A stretch of DNA of 64,000 bases from Sphaerimonospora thailandensis (GTDB lineage: Bacteria > Actinomycetota > Actinomycetes > Streptosporangiales > Streptosporangiaceae): positions 62,001-126,000 of the forward strand of contig NZ_BOOG01000011.1 of NCBI RefSeq assembly GCF_016863115.1. Direction: 5' to 3'. The notes beneath the pieces are model-generated. The model was given only the letters and a program-made list of their open reading frames with translations, ran no database searches and was not told the DNA's origin. Made by a program: the position numbers and the translations under genes. Positions 19,442 through 28,043 of the stretch are shown in pieces; position 1 is the stretch's first letter, and each line of letters starts with the position of its first letter.

Positions 19442-19615
19442 TTGGACTCCTTCGCCGGCTCCGCCGCGTCGACGGGCCGACGGCGCCAGAGCCGGGACAC
19501 GGCAAGCCCGGCCACCCGCGTCCACAACCGGACATTCCCGTGCGGATCCTGACGTCGTGAGTCATGCTGAGGTGACCCGCAGTGTGGTGTGGGCGACAGG
19601 GGCGGAGGTCGCGGG

Positions 19616-21538
19616 ATGAGAGGTGCCATGGTCGCGTCGCTGGGGCTGGTCACGCTTGCCGGCCTGGTGACCCCGCCGACAGACCTCTCGCCGACAGTCC
19701 TCCCGCCGACAGTCCTCGTGTCGGCAGTCCTCCCGCCGGCAGTCCTACCGTCGGCCTTGACCGCGCCCGGGCCGTACGCCGCGGACCCGGCGGGGACGTC
19801 GGCCCGGCGCAGACCGGGCCCCAAGCGGCCGGTGGCGGAGGGGTACGGCGGGGCGGTGGCGACCGTGGACCTGGACGCGAGCCGGGCGGCGCTGAAGGTG
19901 CTGCGTCAGGGCGGCAACGCGATGGACGCCGCCGTGGCCGCCGCGGCGACGCTCGGCGTGACCGAGGCGTACTCGGCGGGCCTGGCGGGCGGCGGCTTCA
20001 TCGTCTACTACGACGCCCGCACTCGGAGGGTCACCACGATCGACGGCCGGGAGACCGCGCCGCGGGCCATGACCGCCACGACGTTCGAGGGAATCCCGTT
20101 CGACGAGGCCGTGACCAGCGGCCTGTCCGTCGGGGTGCCGGGCAGCGTCGCGCAGTGGGACCTGGCGCTGCGCCGGTTCGGCACGATGTCGCTGCGGCAG
20201 GCCCTGCGCCCGGCGATCGAGACGGCAGAGAAGGGCTTCGTCGTCGACCAGACCTTTCATGACCAGACCGCGCAGAACGCCGACCGCTTCAAGGACTTCA
20301 CCTCGACCGCCGCCCTCTTCCTGCCCGGTGGCCGCCCGCCGCCCGTCGGGTCGGTATTCCGCAATCCCGACCTCGCCAGGACGTACCGGGAGCTGGGCAG
20401 GCGCGGGCCGGCCTGGTTGTACGGCGGGGCGCTCGGCCGGGAGATCGTGGCCACGGTCAAGCGCCCGCCGGTGGCTCCCGGCGTCACCCGGACGGTCCGG
20501 GCCGGGCTGATGGAGAAGGCCGACCTCGCCGCGTACCGGGCGATCGAGCGGCCGCCCACCAAGGTCACCTACGAGGGCCTCGACGTGTACGGCATGGCGC
20601 CGCCGTCGTCGGGCGGATCGACGGTCGGCGAGGCGCTGAACATCCTGGAGGCGCTGCCGGGGGTCGAGTCTCGAAGCCAGGAGCCGCGGACCCAGCGGCT
20701 GCATCGGTATCTGGAGGCTTCGCGGCTCGCGTTCGCCGACCGCAACGCGTATGTGGGCGACCCGGCCCACGTGAACGTGCCGCTCGACGGGCTGCTGTCC
20801 GATGTCTTCGGCAAGGAGCGCGCCTGCCTGATCGGGCCGGTCGCCCTGCCGCATCCGGCGGCGCCGGGTGCGCCGGACGGGCCCTTCACGGCCTGCGCCG
20901 CGCCGTTGTCGCCCGCGCCGTCCCGGGGTTCCTCACCCCAGGGGGAGCAGCCGGAGGGGCCGGAGACGACCCATCTCGTGGTCGCCGACAAATGGGGCGA
21001 CGTGGTGGCGTACAACATCACGATCGAGCAGACCGGCGGCAGCGGCATCGTGGTGCCCGGCCGCGGGTTCCTGCTGAACAACGAGTTGACCGACTTCACC
21101 TTCGGCCCCGCGCCGGGTGACCCCAACCTGCCCGCGCCGGGCAAGCGGCCCCGCTCGTCGATGGCGCCGACGATCGTGCTCAAGGACGGCAGGCCGTGGC
21201 TGGCGGTCGGATCGCCCGGTGGATCGACGATCATCACGACCGTGCTCCAGATCCTGGTCAACCGGATCGACTTCGGGATGTCGCTGCCCGAGGCGATCGC
21301 CGCTCCGCGCGCGACCCAGCGCAACACGGCGGCCACGCAGGCCGAGCCCGCGTTCCTCGACCGGTACGGCGCGGCGCTCACCGCTCTCGGTCACACGCTT
21401 GTCCCGGTCCCGGGCCCGCCGGCCGGGGAGATCGGCGCGGCGACCGGACTGGAGTTCCTCGGCGGTGGAAGGGTGCAGGCGGTCGCCGAGCCCTCCCGGC
21501 GCGGAGGCGGCAGCGCCCTCGTGCTGAGAACGCGCTGA
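19616..21538 (+). CDS. ggt: Gamma-glutamyltransferase (secreted)
   Basis: This N-terminal-nucleophile hydrolase cleaves gamma-glutamyl bonds such as glutathione. It has 640 aa. The autocatalytic Thr is the first T of PETTHLVVADKWG (about residue 451) and starts the small subunit; MAPTIVLKDGRPWLAVGSPG and GGSTIITTVLQILVN are the family C-terminal motifs, and GGNAMDAAVAAAATLGVTEA the N-terminal one. A signal-peptide-like segment MVASLGLVTLAGLV is followed by a Pro/Val-rich repeat (LPPTVL). ATG 19616 has GGAGG upstream; GTG 19589 is an alternative. Confidence 0.95.
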   Translation: MRGAMVASLGLVTLAGLVTPPTDLSPTVLPPTVLVSAVLPPAVLPSALTAPGPYAADPAGTSARRRPGPKRPVAEGYGGAVATVDLDASRAALKVLRQGGNAMDAAVAAAATLGVTEAYSAGLAGGGFIVYYDARTRRVTTIDGRETAPRAMTATTFEGIPFDEAVTSGLSVGVPGSVAQWDLALRRFGTMSLRQALRPAIETAEKGFVVDQTFHDQTAQNADRFKDFTSTAALFLPGGRPPPVGSVFRNPDLARTYRELGRRGPAWLYGGALGREIVATVKRPPVAPGVTRTVRAGLMEKADLAAYRAIERPPTKVTYEGLDVYGMAPPSSGGSTVGEALNILEALPGVESRSQEPRTQRLHRYLEASRLAFADRNAYVGDPAHVNVPLDGLLSDVFGKERACLIGPVALPHPAAPGAPDGPFTACAAPLSPAPSRGSSPQGEQPEGPETTHLVVADKWGDVVAYNITIEQTGGSGIVVPGRGFLLNNELTDFTFGPAPGDPNLPAPGKRPRSSMAPTIVLKDGRPWLAVGSPGGSTIITTVLQILVNRIDFGMSLPEAIAAPRATQRNTAATQAEPAFLDRYGAALTALGHTLVPVPGPPAGEIGAATGLEFLGGGRVQAVAEPSRRGGGSALVLRTR

Positions 21539-21555
21539 AGTCACTCCAGCTCAGC

Positions 21556-21729
21556 TCAGCCGAGCATGAGATAGGCCACCACGCCCAGCGCCACCAGGAG
21601 CACCACGGCGACGGCGATCCATATCGGCAGCCGGGACGGCTGCTCCTTGGCGGCCGCGGCGTCCTGCTGATGCGCGAACGCGCGAAACGCCTGAGTGTTG
21701 CCGGCCGGGTCAATGTGAGGGTCGGACAT
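21556..21729 (-). CDS. Small single-pass membrane protein (57 aa)
   Basis: This short protein has a soluble N-terminus (MSDPHIDPAGNTQAFRAFAH) and one C-terminal transmembrane segment, LPIWIAVAVVLLVALGVVAY. The start at 21729 lies within a longer open frame extending upstream, but the amphipathic-then-hydrophobic layout begins here. It is convergent with ggt (17 nt between) and divergent from SURF1. No function is recognised. Confidence 0.6.
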   Translation of the reverse strand: MSDPHIDPAGNTQAFRAFAHQQDAAAAKEQPSRLPIWIAVAVVLLVALGVVAYLMLG

Positions 21730-21826
21730 GGGCGCAACTCTAGCGACCCCCGAGAGCCCTCGAAGCGATTTGTCGGATTCTCCGCCGGGTGCGGGACCGA
21801 TGCCGTCAGCGGATAGCGTGTTGTGC

Positions 21827-22642
21827 ATGTTGCGTACCCTGCTCGCTCCCCGGCTGGTGGCCCTGCACCTGCTGGTGATCGGGGTGCTCGTGTCCTTCAC
21901 ACTGCTCGGACGCTGGCAACTCGGCGTCTTCGAGGCATCGGGCCAGCCCAGGCTCGCCGCGGATCCGCCGCCGGTCGCCGTGGCCGAGTTGACCCAGGCG
22001 GGCCGGCACACACCGGTCGACGTGGTGGGCCGGCGGGTGACCGCCACGGGCGCCTACGACGCGGGTGGCCAGCTTCTGGTGGCCGACCGGGTGGCCGACG
22101 TGGACGCCCCCGGAGGGCGGGCGGCCAAAGGCCAGGGATTCTGGCTGCTCACCCCGTTGCGGCTGGCGGACGGCACGCTCGTCGCCGTGATCCGCGGCTG
22201 GGTGTCCTCGCCGCAGGACCCGGCGGCAGCCGTGCCCGAGGGGGCCGTGACGGTGACGGGACGGCTGCGCCCGGCCGAGCAGACCGACGCGGTGCAGCGC
22301 TCGGCGCGGGCGCTGCCGGCGGGGCAGGTGGCCACCGTGTCCACTTCGGAACTCATCAACGTGTGGACCGACGCTCCGCTGCGCGACGGCTTCGTCGTCG
22401 CGACCGCGCAGGAGCCGGCCTCCCGGGCCACGCCCGTGGCCGTGCCGCCGCCCACCGAGGGCATGGGGCTGACGTGGCGCAATCTGGCATACGCCGCCCA
22501 GTGGTGGGTCTTCGCGCTCTTCGCGGTCTACATGTGGTTCCACTTCGTACGCGACGCTGTACGGTCCGACCGGGCGAACCGTACCGGCCAGGCGGCCCCG
22601 GCGGCGCCGGGAGGACCGGCCACCGGTGCGGATATCGTGTGA
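21827..22642 (+). CDS. SURF1-family cytochrome oxidase assembly protein
   Basis: This SURF1 protein, predicted to help assemble the aa3-type cytochrome c oxidase, has 271 aa with the family layout: one N-terminal TM helix (VALHLLVIGVLVSFTLLGRW), a periplasmic domain, and a C-terminal TM helix (WWVFALFAVYMWFHFVRDA). The family motifs LLVADR, FWLLTPLRLADGTLVAVIRG and LTWRNLAYAAQWWVF are present. ATG 21827 starts just before the first helix; upstream in-frame ATGs are less likely. Confidence 0.92.
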   Translation: MLRTLLAPRLVALHLLVIGVLVSFTLLGRWQLGVFEASGQPRLAADPPPVAVAELTQAGRHTPVDVVGRRVTATGAYDAGGQLLVADRVADVDAPGGRAAKGQGFWLLTPLRLADGTLVAVIRGWVSSPQDPAAAVPEGAVTVTGRLRPAEQTDAVQRSARALPAGQVATVSTSELINVWTDAPLRDGFVVATAQEPASRATPVAVPPPTEGMGLTWRNLAYAAQWWVFALFAVYMWFHFVRDAVRSDRANRTGQAAPAAPGGPATGADIV

Positions 22643-22664
22643 TGAACGACTTCCAGCAGAGGTA

Positions 22665-22985
22665 ATGATCAACGTGGCTACCGCGCTCAAGTTCTACCGG
22701 GTCATGGCGTACATCGTCGGCGTGATGCTGCTCGCGCTCTGCGGCGCCATGGTCGCCAAGTACGGATTCGACAGCCCCACAGCGGTGATGGTCGTGGGAC
22801 AGGCTCACGGTTTCCTGTACATGGTCTACCTGGTGGCCGCGTTCAACCTCGGCCTCAAGGCCCGATGGGGCATCGGCTACCTGATCCTCGTGCTGCTCTC
22901 GGGGACGATCCCGTTCCTGTCCTTCGTCATGGAGCGGAAGGCCACCGACCGCGTCCGCAAGCAACTCGCGGTCGCGGCGGTGTAG
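22665..22985 (+). CDS. DUF3817 membrane protein
   Basis: This is a 106-aa integral membrane protein with three hydrophobic segments (RVMAYIVGVMLLALCGAMVA, AHGFLYMVYLVAAFNLGL, GYLILVLLSGTIPFLSFVMER). The GQAHGFLYMVYL core is typical of DUF3817, a family common in actinobacteria and often near respiratory genes. ATG 22665 follows AGAGG. It is 22 nt downstream of the SURF1 gene and probably co-transcribed with it. Its molecular role is unknown. Confidence 0.85.
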   Translation: MINVATALKFYRVMAYIVGVMLLALCGAMVAKYGFDSPTAVMVVGQAHGFLYMVYLVAAFNLGLKARWGIGYLILVLLSGTIPFLSFVMERKATDRVRKQLAVAAV

Positions 22986-23032
22986 GACGCGCTTCCCTGA
23001 GACCCTGGGCGGCAGGCCCTTCAGCAGGACCT

Positions 23033-23227
23033 TCAGCGGCCGATCTGGCGGCGGCGGATCCGGCGCAGCCGCGCACGCTGCGACTCGTCGAGCATGAAGT
23101 AGGCGATGACCGGGCCGCCCAGCACGCCGAGCACGATCAGCCAGGTCAGGATCGAGGGGAGCGGCAGGAGGATGGCGAGCACGGCCACAATCCCCGCACC
23201 CACGTAGTACTTTCCGAGTGGCGACAT
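23033..23227 (-). CDS. Small two-helix membrane protein (64 aa)
   Basis: MSPLGKYYVGAGIVAVLAIL and WLIVLGVLGGPVIAYFML form two closely spaced membrane helices, and the tail is strongly basic (RARLRRIRRRQIGR). The ATG at 23227 is preceded by AAAGG at 9 nt. This looks like a conserved actinobacterial small membrane protein. No function can be assigned. Confidence 0.65.
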   Translation of the reverse strand: MSPLGKYYVGAGIVAVLAILLPLPSILTWLIVLGVLGGPVIAYFMLDESQRARLRRIRRRQIGR

Positions 23228-23359
23228 CGTTCGGCCTTTCGTGTTCTCTGCTGCGTCGCCCAAGGGAACGTACGAGCCTGCCGCCGAGTTCCCCTTCCTC
23301 GGGCACGGCCTGCGACCCTCGGTCGGGCCGCGGCCGTGCCACGCGGATGTCACACGGTT

Positions 23360-23956
23360 TCAGCCTTCGCCGGACTCTGACTTGCCCATCGCCTTGCGGA
23401 TCACGTCGCGCGCCCGGTCCATCATCGCGATCGGCGGGCCGAGCAGGATGTTCCCGGTCGCAGACTCGGGGCCGCCCGGGTGCGGGTGCGTGGGCGCCAT
23501 CGCCTCGGCGGCCTTGACTCCCACGGCCATCGACCTGCGCTCGGCCTCACTGGTCGCCGCCTTCAGCTCGGCGAACTCATAGCGCTCCTCGGCGGCGGCG
23601 TGGGCGAACACGGCTGCCCTGAGTCTCTCCAGTTCCTGGGTGAACTCAGGCGTCGTCACGTCCATGTCGTCGAGGCGGCTGAGCATCTCCTTCGCCTCAG
23701 CCTCCTCCTGCAGGCGACTGTCGACGATGTTGTCGCCGCCGACCAACTTGCGTCGCGCAAAGGGATGGACGATCTCCTCCTCGGCCGTCTCATGAACGGC
23801 GAGCAGGCGGACGAGTCGGCTGAACGCTTCCTTCCGCTCATCCCCCCGGCACCTGTCGACCTCGTCGAACAGATCTCTGATGAGGGAATGCTGCCGGAGC
23901 AGAAGGTCGATGACGTCGTTCTCCTGCATTGTTTCCGGCCTGGTCTGGCGGTCCAT
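23360..23956 (-). CDS. Hemerythrin HHE domain protein
   Basis: This 198-aa cytoplasmic protein starts with a hemerythrin-like four-helix domain (about residues 12-135). Candidate di-iron ligands are the His in RQHSLIRDLFDEV, AVHETAEEEIVHPFARR and AVFAHAAAEERYEFAEL. The C-terminal part (GPPIAMMDRARDVIRKAMGK) is a helical tail. Related proteins bind oxygen or sense oxidative or nitrosative stress. It is divergent from the response regulator at 24116. Confidence 0.9.
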   Translation of the reverse strand: MDRQTRPETMQENDVIDLLLRQHSLIRDLFDEVDRCRGDERKEAFSRLVRLLAVHETAEEEIVHPFARRKLVGGDNIVDSRLQEEAEAKEMLSRLDDMDVTTPEFTQELERLRAAVFAHAAAEERYEFAELKAATSEAERRSMAVGVKAAEAMAPTHPHPGGPESATGNILLGPPIAMMDRARDVIRKAMGKSESGEG

Positions 23957-24115
23957 TCGCGCCTCCTCTCTGGTCGTATTCGGGCTACCCCCAACCAGGG
24001 ACCGAAACGCCCACCCTTAGCTGCGGATTTCGTAGTTTCGCCCCTCCGACGAGATGCACGAGATCTTCACATAACGGCACGACAGGTCTGCACAAGGTCG
24101 TCCTACGATTCCGGC

Positions 24116-24817
24116 ATGCTCACTCCCCAGCCGCCTCCCCGGCAGCGCCGCGTCCTCGTGGTCGAGGACGACGAGACGATCGCGCGAGCCGTACGGCACC
24201 GCCTGGTCGCGGAGGGTTTCGAGGTGTTGGTCGCGAACGACGGAGCGGGGGCGCTCGCGACCTACGCCAGGACCGAACCCGATGTCGTGGTCCTCGACCG
24301 GCTGCTGCCCGGCCTGGACGGGCTGGAGGTCTGCCGCAGGATGCAGGCCGCCCGTCCGGTCCCGGTGCTCATGCTGACCGCGCTCGGCGAGGAGACCGAC
24401 GTGCTCGTCGGTCTGGGCGTGGGGGCCGACGACTACATCACCAAGCCGTTCAGCATGCGCGAGCTCGTGGCCCGCATCCACGCGCTGTTACGGCGGGTCG
24501 AGCGGGCCGGCCTGCTGGCCCGGGGAGACGAGGTGATCCGCGTCGGCGCCGTAGAGATCAACACGGCCGAGCGGCGGGTCTTCGTGCACGGTGTCGAGGC
24601 GCAGCTCACGCGGACCGAGTTCGACCTGCTGCGGCGGATGGCCGAGCGTCCGGGCCAGGTGTTCGAGCGGGAGCGGCTGCTGGCCGACATCTGGGGCTTC
24701 TCCGAGGCCGCCGCGACCCGGACCGTCGACAGCCACGTCCGCGCGCTGCGCCGCAAGCTCGGCCCCGAGGTCGTCCGCACGGTCCACGGCGTCGGCTACG
24801 CGCTCGCCCGCACCTGA
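24116..24817 (+). CDS. OmpR/PhoB-type response regulator
   Basis: This 233-aa protein has a receiver domain (acidic pair in VLVVEDDETIARAV, phospho-acceptor Asp in PDVVVLDRLLPGLDGLEVC, Lys in DDYITKPFSMREL) and a winged-helix output domain (LTRTEFDLLRRMAERPGQVF, RTVDSHVRALRRKLG, VRTVHGVGYAL). ATG 24116 begins the natural N-terminus. The sensor-kinase fusion starts 8 nt after the stop, so both form one two-component operon. Confidence 0.95.
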   Translation: MLTPQPPPRQRRVLVVEDDETIARAVRHRLVAEGFEVLVANDGAGALATYARTEPDVVVLDRLLPGLDGLEVCRRMQAARPVPVLMLTALGEETDVLVGLGVGADDYITKPFSMRELVARIHALLRRVERAGLLARGDEVIRVGAVEINTAERRVFVHGVEAQLTRTEFDLLRRMAERPGQVFERERLLADIWGFSEAAATRTVDSHVRALRRKLGPEVVRTVHGVGYALART

Positions 24818-24824
24818 GCCGGGG

Positions 24825-27800
24825 ATGAGAGCGATGAGGCCGCTGGACTTCCTCGGCCGGATCAAGGTCAAACTCGGCATCGTCATCGTGCTCGCCGTGG
24901 TGACGGCGTTCGTGGTGAACGAGGTCGGCATCAATTACGGCCTGTCGCGGGATGTCAGGATCGCCATCGCCGTGGTGCTCGCGCTGATCATGGTGCAACT
25001 CCTCGCCCGGGGCATGACCCGGCCGCTGCGCGAGATGGCCGCCGCCGCCCAGACGATCGCCAAGGGCCGGTACGGCATGCGCGTGTCGGCGACCTCCAGG
25101 GACGAGGTGGGGGAACTGGCCCGCGCGTTCAACGCGATGGCCGCCGACCTGGGCGAGGTGGACCGGCAGCGGCGCGAGCTGGTGGCCAACGTCAGCCATG
25201 AGCTGCGGACCCCGATCACGGGCCTGCAGGCGGTGCTGGAGAACGTCGTGGACGGCGTCTCCCCGCCCGATCTCGACACGCTCGGCACGGCGCTGGCCCA
25301 GACACAGCGGCTCGGCCGCCTCGTGACCCAACTGCTGGATCTGTCGCGTCTCGATTCGGGCGTCCGGCTGATCGAGCCCGAGCCGATCGATCTCGCCTCG
25401 CTGTGCCGGCAGGCCACTTCGGAGGCGGGGCTCGGCCGGAACGAGGTCACCGTGGTGAGCGAGGTCCGGCCGGGGTTGACCGTGCGCGCCGACCCCGACC
25501 TGCTCGCGCAGGTCCTCGCCAACCTGCTCGACAACGCCGTACGGCACAGCCCTGACGGAGGGACGGTGCGGCTGGCGGCGCGTCTCGCCGAGCCGGGCCT
25601 GGAGCTCGACGTCACCGACGCGGGTCCCGGCATCCCGCCGGAGGACCGGACCCGGATCTTCGAACGCTTCTCCCGGCTGGACTCGGGCCGGACGGCCGAC
25701 GCGGGCGGCGCCGGCCTCGGCCTCGCCATCGCCAAGGAGATCGTCGAACTCCACGGCGGCTCGATCAGGGCCGCCGACGTCGAGACGGGCGGCCGGCGGG
25801 AGCTGCGGGGTTGCCGGATGGTCGTCATGCTCCCGGCCGAATCGGTCATGGCCGGCGGGGTTCCCGTACCGGACCGACCGATCGAACCAGTGGCGGTTCC
25901 CGACCCTGGGGTGGTTGCCAAGCCGGTCATGGTTCCTGAGTCGGTCGTGGTTTCTGAGTCCGTTGTGGTTCCTGAGTCCGCCCTGGTTCCTGAGTCCGCC
26001 CTGGTTTCTGGGTCGGCCGTGGTTTCTGGGTCGGCCGTGGTTCCCGCACTGGTCGACGCGGTCACCATCTCCGGGGCAGCGGTCCATGCCGAGGCCGGGG
26101 GCGCCTACCCAGATCGGCGGGTCGCCGCGGTAACGGCGAAGGCGGCGCTCGGCGCGGGGATCGGCATGTTCGTCGGCTTCGGCGCCGGGCTGTTCATCGC
26201 GTTCTTCCTGGGGCTCTTCCTGGGCGGCGCGATCGGGCCCATCACGATGCTGCTGCTGACCTGCGCCGGCGCCGTGAGCGGGGCGGCCGTCGGCTCGTCG
26301 AACGCCGCCGCCGCGCGCCCTGTCGTCACCTCGCACCCCTCCGCCACCGCGGGCTCCAGCTCCCACAGGCACCCCGTCATCACCGTCGACACGAGCATCA
26401 CCGTCGACACGAGCAGAAAGAGACATCCCATGCCGCCCGACTACGTTCCGCCGCCGATCTTCCCCCGGCCCGAGTTGCCGGACGCACCAAGGTGGCTGCT
26501 TCCCGCCGTGGCCGCGGTCGGCCTGGTGGCCGCGCTGGCCGTGCCGTCCGCCCCCCTGGGCCTGGGGCTGGTGCTGACGTCGGTCGCCCTCGGCGGCGCC
26601 GCGCTTCCGGTCGTGCTGCGGCACCGGCGGGAACGCCTCACGCCGTGGACCGTGACCTTCGGCCTGCTGGCGTACGCCCTGGTGTCGGTGGCGCTGCTGC
26701 GCGACGCGGACTGGATGGTCACGCCGATGCTGCTCGCCGGGTTCGGCGTGGCGGCGCTCGCACTGTCGGGCGGCGGCGAGAACTGGCTGGATGTGATCAG
26801 AGGCGGTCTGTCGGTCGTCGTCGCGCTGCTTCCGTTGCCGTGGTTCCTTTCGGGGCCGACCCGGCGGCTGCTGCGGCGCCGGAAGCTGCTGCCCGTGGTG
26901 GTGAGCGTCGTCGTCACCGCGGTCCTGCTCCTCGTGTTCGGGCTGCTGTTCATGTCGGCCGACGCGGTGTTCTCCACCTTCGTGTCCGATCTGCTCAGGA
27001 CCCCCGAGTGGGCGAGCGGCGTGCCGTACCGGGCCTTCGTGTTCGCGGTCTTCGCGGCGCTCGCGGCGGCGGCGGTCCTGGTCGCGCTCCGGCCGGTCGC
27101 CGAGCCGCGCAACCCCGACCTGCGGATCTCCCTCGGCCGGACGCTGTGGATGATCCCGTTGATCGGGCTCAACCTGCTGTTCGCCTCGTTCGTGGCCGTG
27201 CAGGTCGCCGTGCTTTTCGGAGGTAACCGGCGGGTGCTGTCGACGGCGGGCCTGACCTACGCGCAGTACGCCAGGTCGGGCTTCTTCGAGCTCGTCACGG
27301 TCAGCGTTTTCGTGCTCGGCATCGTCGCCGCCGCGGCCGTTCTGCTCAGGCTGGACGGCCGCGGGGACCGCTGGTCCCTCGCCGTGCTGCTCGGGCTGCT
27401 GTGCGCCTTCACGCTGGTCATCCTCGCCTCGGCGGTGCACCGCCTCGATCTGTACATCGACGCGTACGGAATGTCCCGGCTTCGGGCGCTGGTCGGGGCC
27501 ACGATCTGGTGGCTCGCCGCGGTGTTCGTGCTCGTCCTGGTCGCGGGCGCGCTGCGGCTGTCGCGTCGCGGCGCGCGCTGGTTCCCCCGCGGTCTCGTGC
27601 TGCTCACCGGGGCCGCGATGCTCGTGTTCGCGATCTGGAACCCTGATGCGAGAGTGGCGGAGACCCAGCTGGCCGTACGCGGCGTCGACCGCCTGGACCA
27701 CCGCTACCTGGGGAATCTCGGGGCCGAGGCCGTGCCGGCCCTGGACCGGCTGCCCGAGCCGGACCGGAGCTGCGTGCTGTTCGAGGTCATCGTGGCCAAC

Positions 27801-27911
27801 GAGCTCTACCGCCGGGACCCGTGGAACGGCTGGAACCTCGCCCGTGAGCAGGCACGCGACGTGCTCGCACGCCGGCCGGTGCAGCGGCGCATCGAATGCC
27901 CCGTCCCATAA
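24825..27911 (+). CDS. Sensor histidine kinase fused in frame to a DUF4173/DUF4153-type membrane protein
   Basis: The open frame is 1028 aa. Residues 1-340 are a histidine kinase: two N-terminal TM helices, a HAMP domain, the H-box ELVANVSHELRTPITGL (His about 125), the N-box ANLLDNAVRHSPDGG, DAGPGIPPEDRTRIFERFSR and GAGLGLAIAKEIVELHGG. A linker (~361-408) is made of six VPES/VVVSES-type hexapeptide repeats, followed by a glycine-zipper membrane hairpin (~440-490). Residues ~536-1028 form a polytopic DUF4173-like domain with about ten TM helices and the motif LDLYIDAYGMSRLRALV. In relatives these are usually two genes; an internal ATG at 26430 with AGAAAGAG upstream could start the second protein separately. 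Confidence 0.85.
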   Translation: MRAMRPLDFLGRIKVKLGIVIVLAVVTAFVVNEVGINYGLSRDVRIAIAVVLALIMVQLLARGMTRPLREMAAAAQTIAKGRYGMRVSATSRDEVGELARAFNAMAADLGEVDRQRRELVANVSHELRTPITGLQAVLENVVDGVSPPDLDTLGTALAQTQRLGRLVTQLLDLSRLDSGVRLIEPEPIDLASLCRQATSEAGLGRNEVTVVSEVRPGLTVRADPDLLAQVLANLLDNAVRHSPDGGTVRLAARLAEPGLELDVTDAGPGIPPEDRTRIFERFSRLDSGRTADAGGAGLGLAIAKEIVELHGGSIRAADVETGGRRELRGCRMVVMLPAESVMAGGVPVPDRPIEPVAVPDPGVVAKPVMVPESVVVSESVVVPESALVPESALVSGSAVVSGSAVVPALVDAVTISGAAVHAEAGGAYPDRRVAAVTAKAALGAGIGMFVGFGAGLFIAFFLGLFLGGAIGPITMLLLTCAGAVSGAAVGSSNAAAARPVVTSHPSATAGSSSHRHPVITVDTSITVDTSRKRHPMPPDYVPPPIFPRPELPDAPRWLLPAVAAVGLVAALAVPSAPLGLGLVLTSVALGGAALPVVLRHRRERLTPWTVTFGLLAYALVSVALLRDADWMVTPMLLAGFGVAALALSGGGENWLDVIRGGLSVVVALLPLPWFLSGPTRRLLRRRKLLPVVVSVVVTAVLLLVFGLLFMSADAVFSTFVSDLLRTPEWASGVPYRAFVFAVFAALAAAAVLVALRPVAEPRNPDLRISLGRTLWMIPLIGLNLLFASFVAVQVAVLFGGNRRVLSTAGLTYAQYARSGFFELVTVSVFVLGIVAAAAVLLRLDGRGDRWSLAVLLGLLCAFTLVILASAVHRLDLYIDAYGMSRLRALVGATIWWLAAVFVLVLVAGALRLSRRGARWFPRGLVLLTGAAMLVFAIWNPDARVAETQLAVRGVDRLDHRYLGNLGAEAVPALDRLPEPDRSCVLFEVIVANELYRRDPWNGWNLAREQARDVLARRPVQRRIECPVP
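25932..26039 (+). repeat. Six tandem 18-bp units in the kinase-DUF4173 linker
   Basis: Units resembling GTTCCTGAGTCCGCCCTG are repeated six times (25932-26039) with few substitutions. They encode hexapeptides such as VPESAL and VSGSAV, and keep the frame between the kinase and the membrane domain. Confidence 0.85.
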
Positions 27912-28043
27912 TGGTCCTGCCCGGTTGAAGGTCCTGTCTGGTTCGGGATGGCTTGACCGGTCCAGTACGATCCAGCGAGGTAGCTGTGCCGTCCGGCCGG
28001 CGTTGAGGGGCCCACCGATGAGCGGGACGATGAGGGGGACGAG

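Noticed and set aside
21556-22047. A 163-codon minus-strand frame
   Set aside because: Only its last 57 codons look like a protein; the rest is antisense to SURF1, so a start at 21729 is used.
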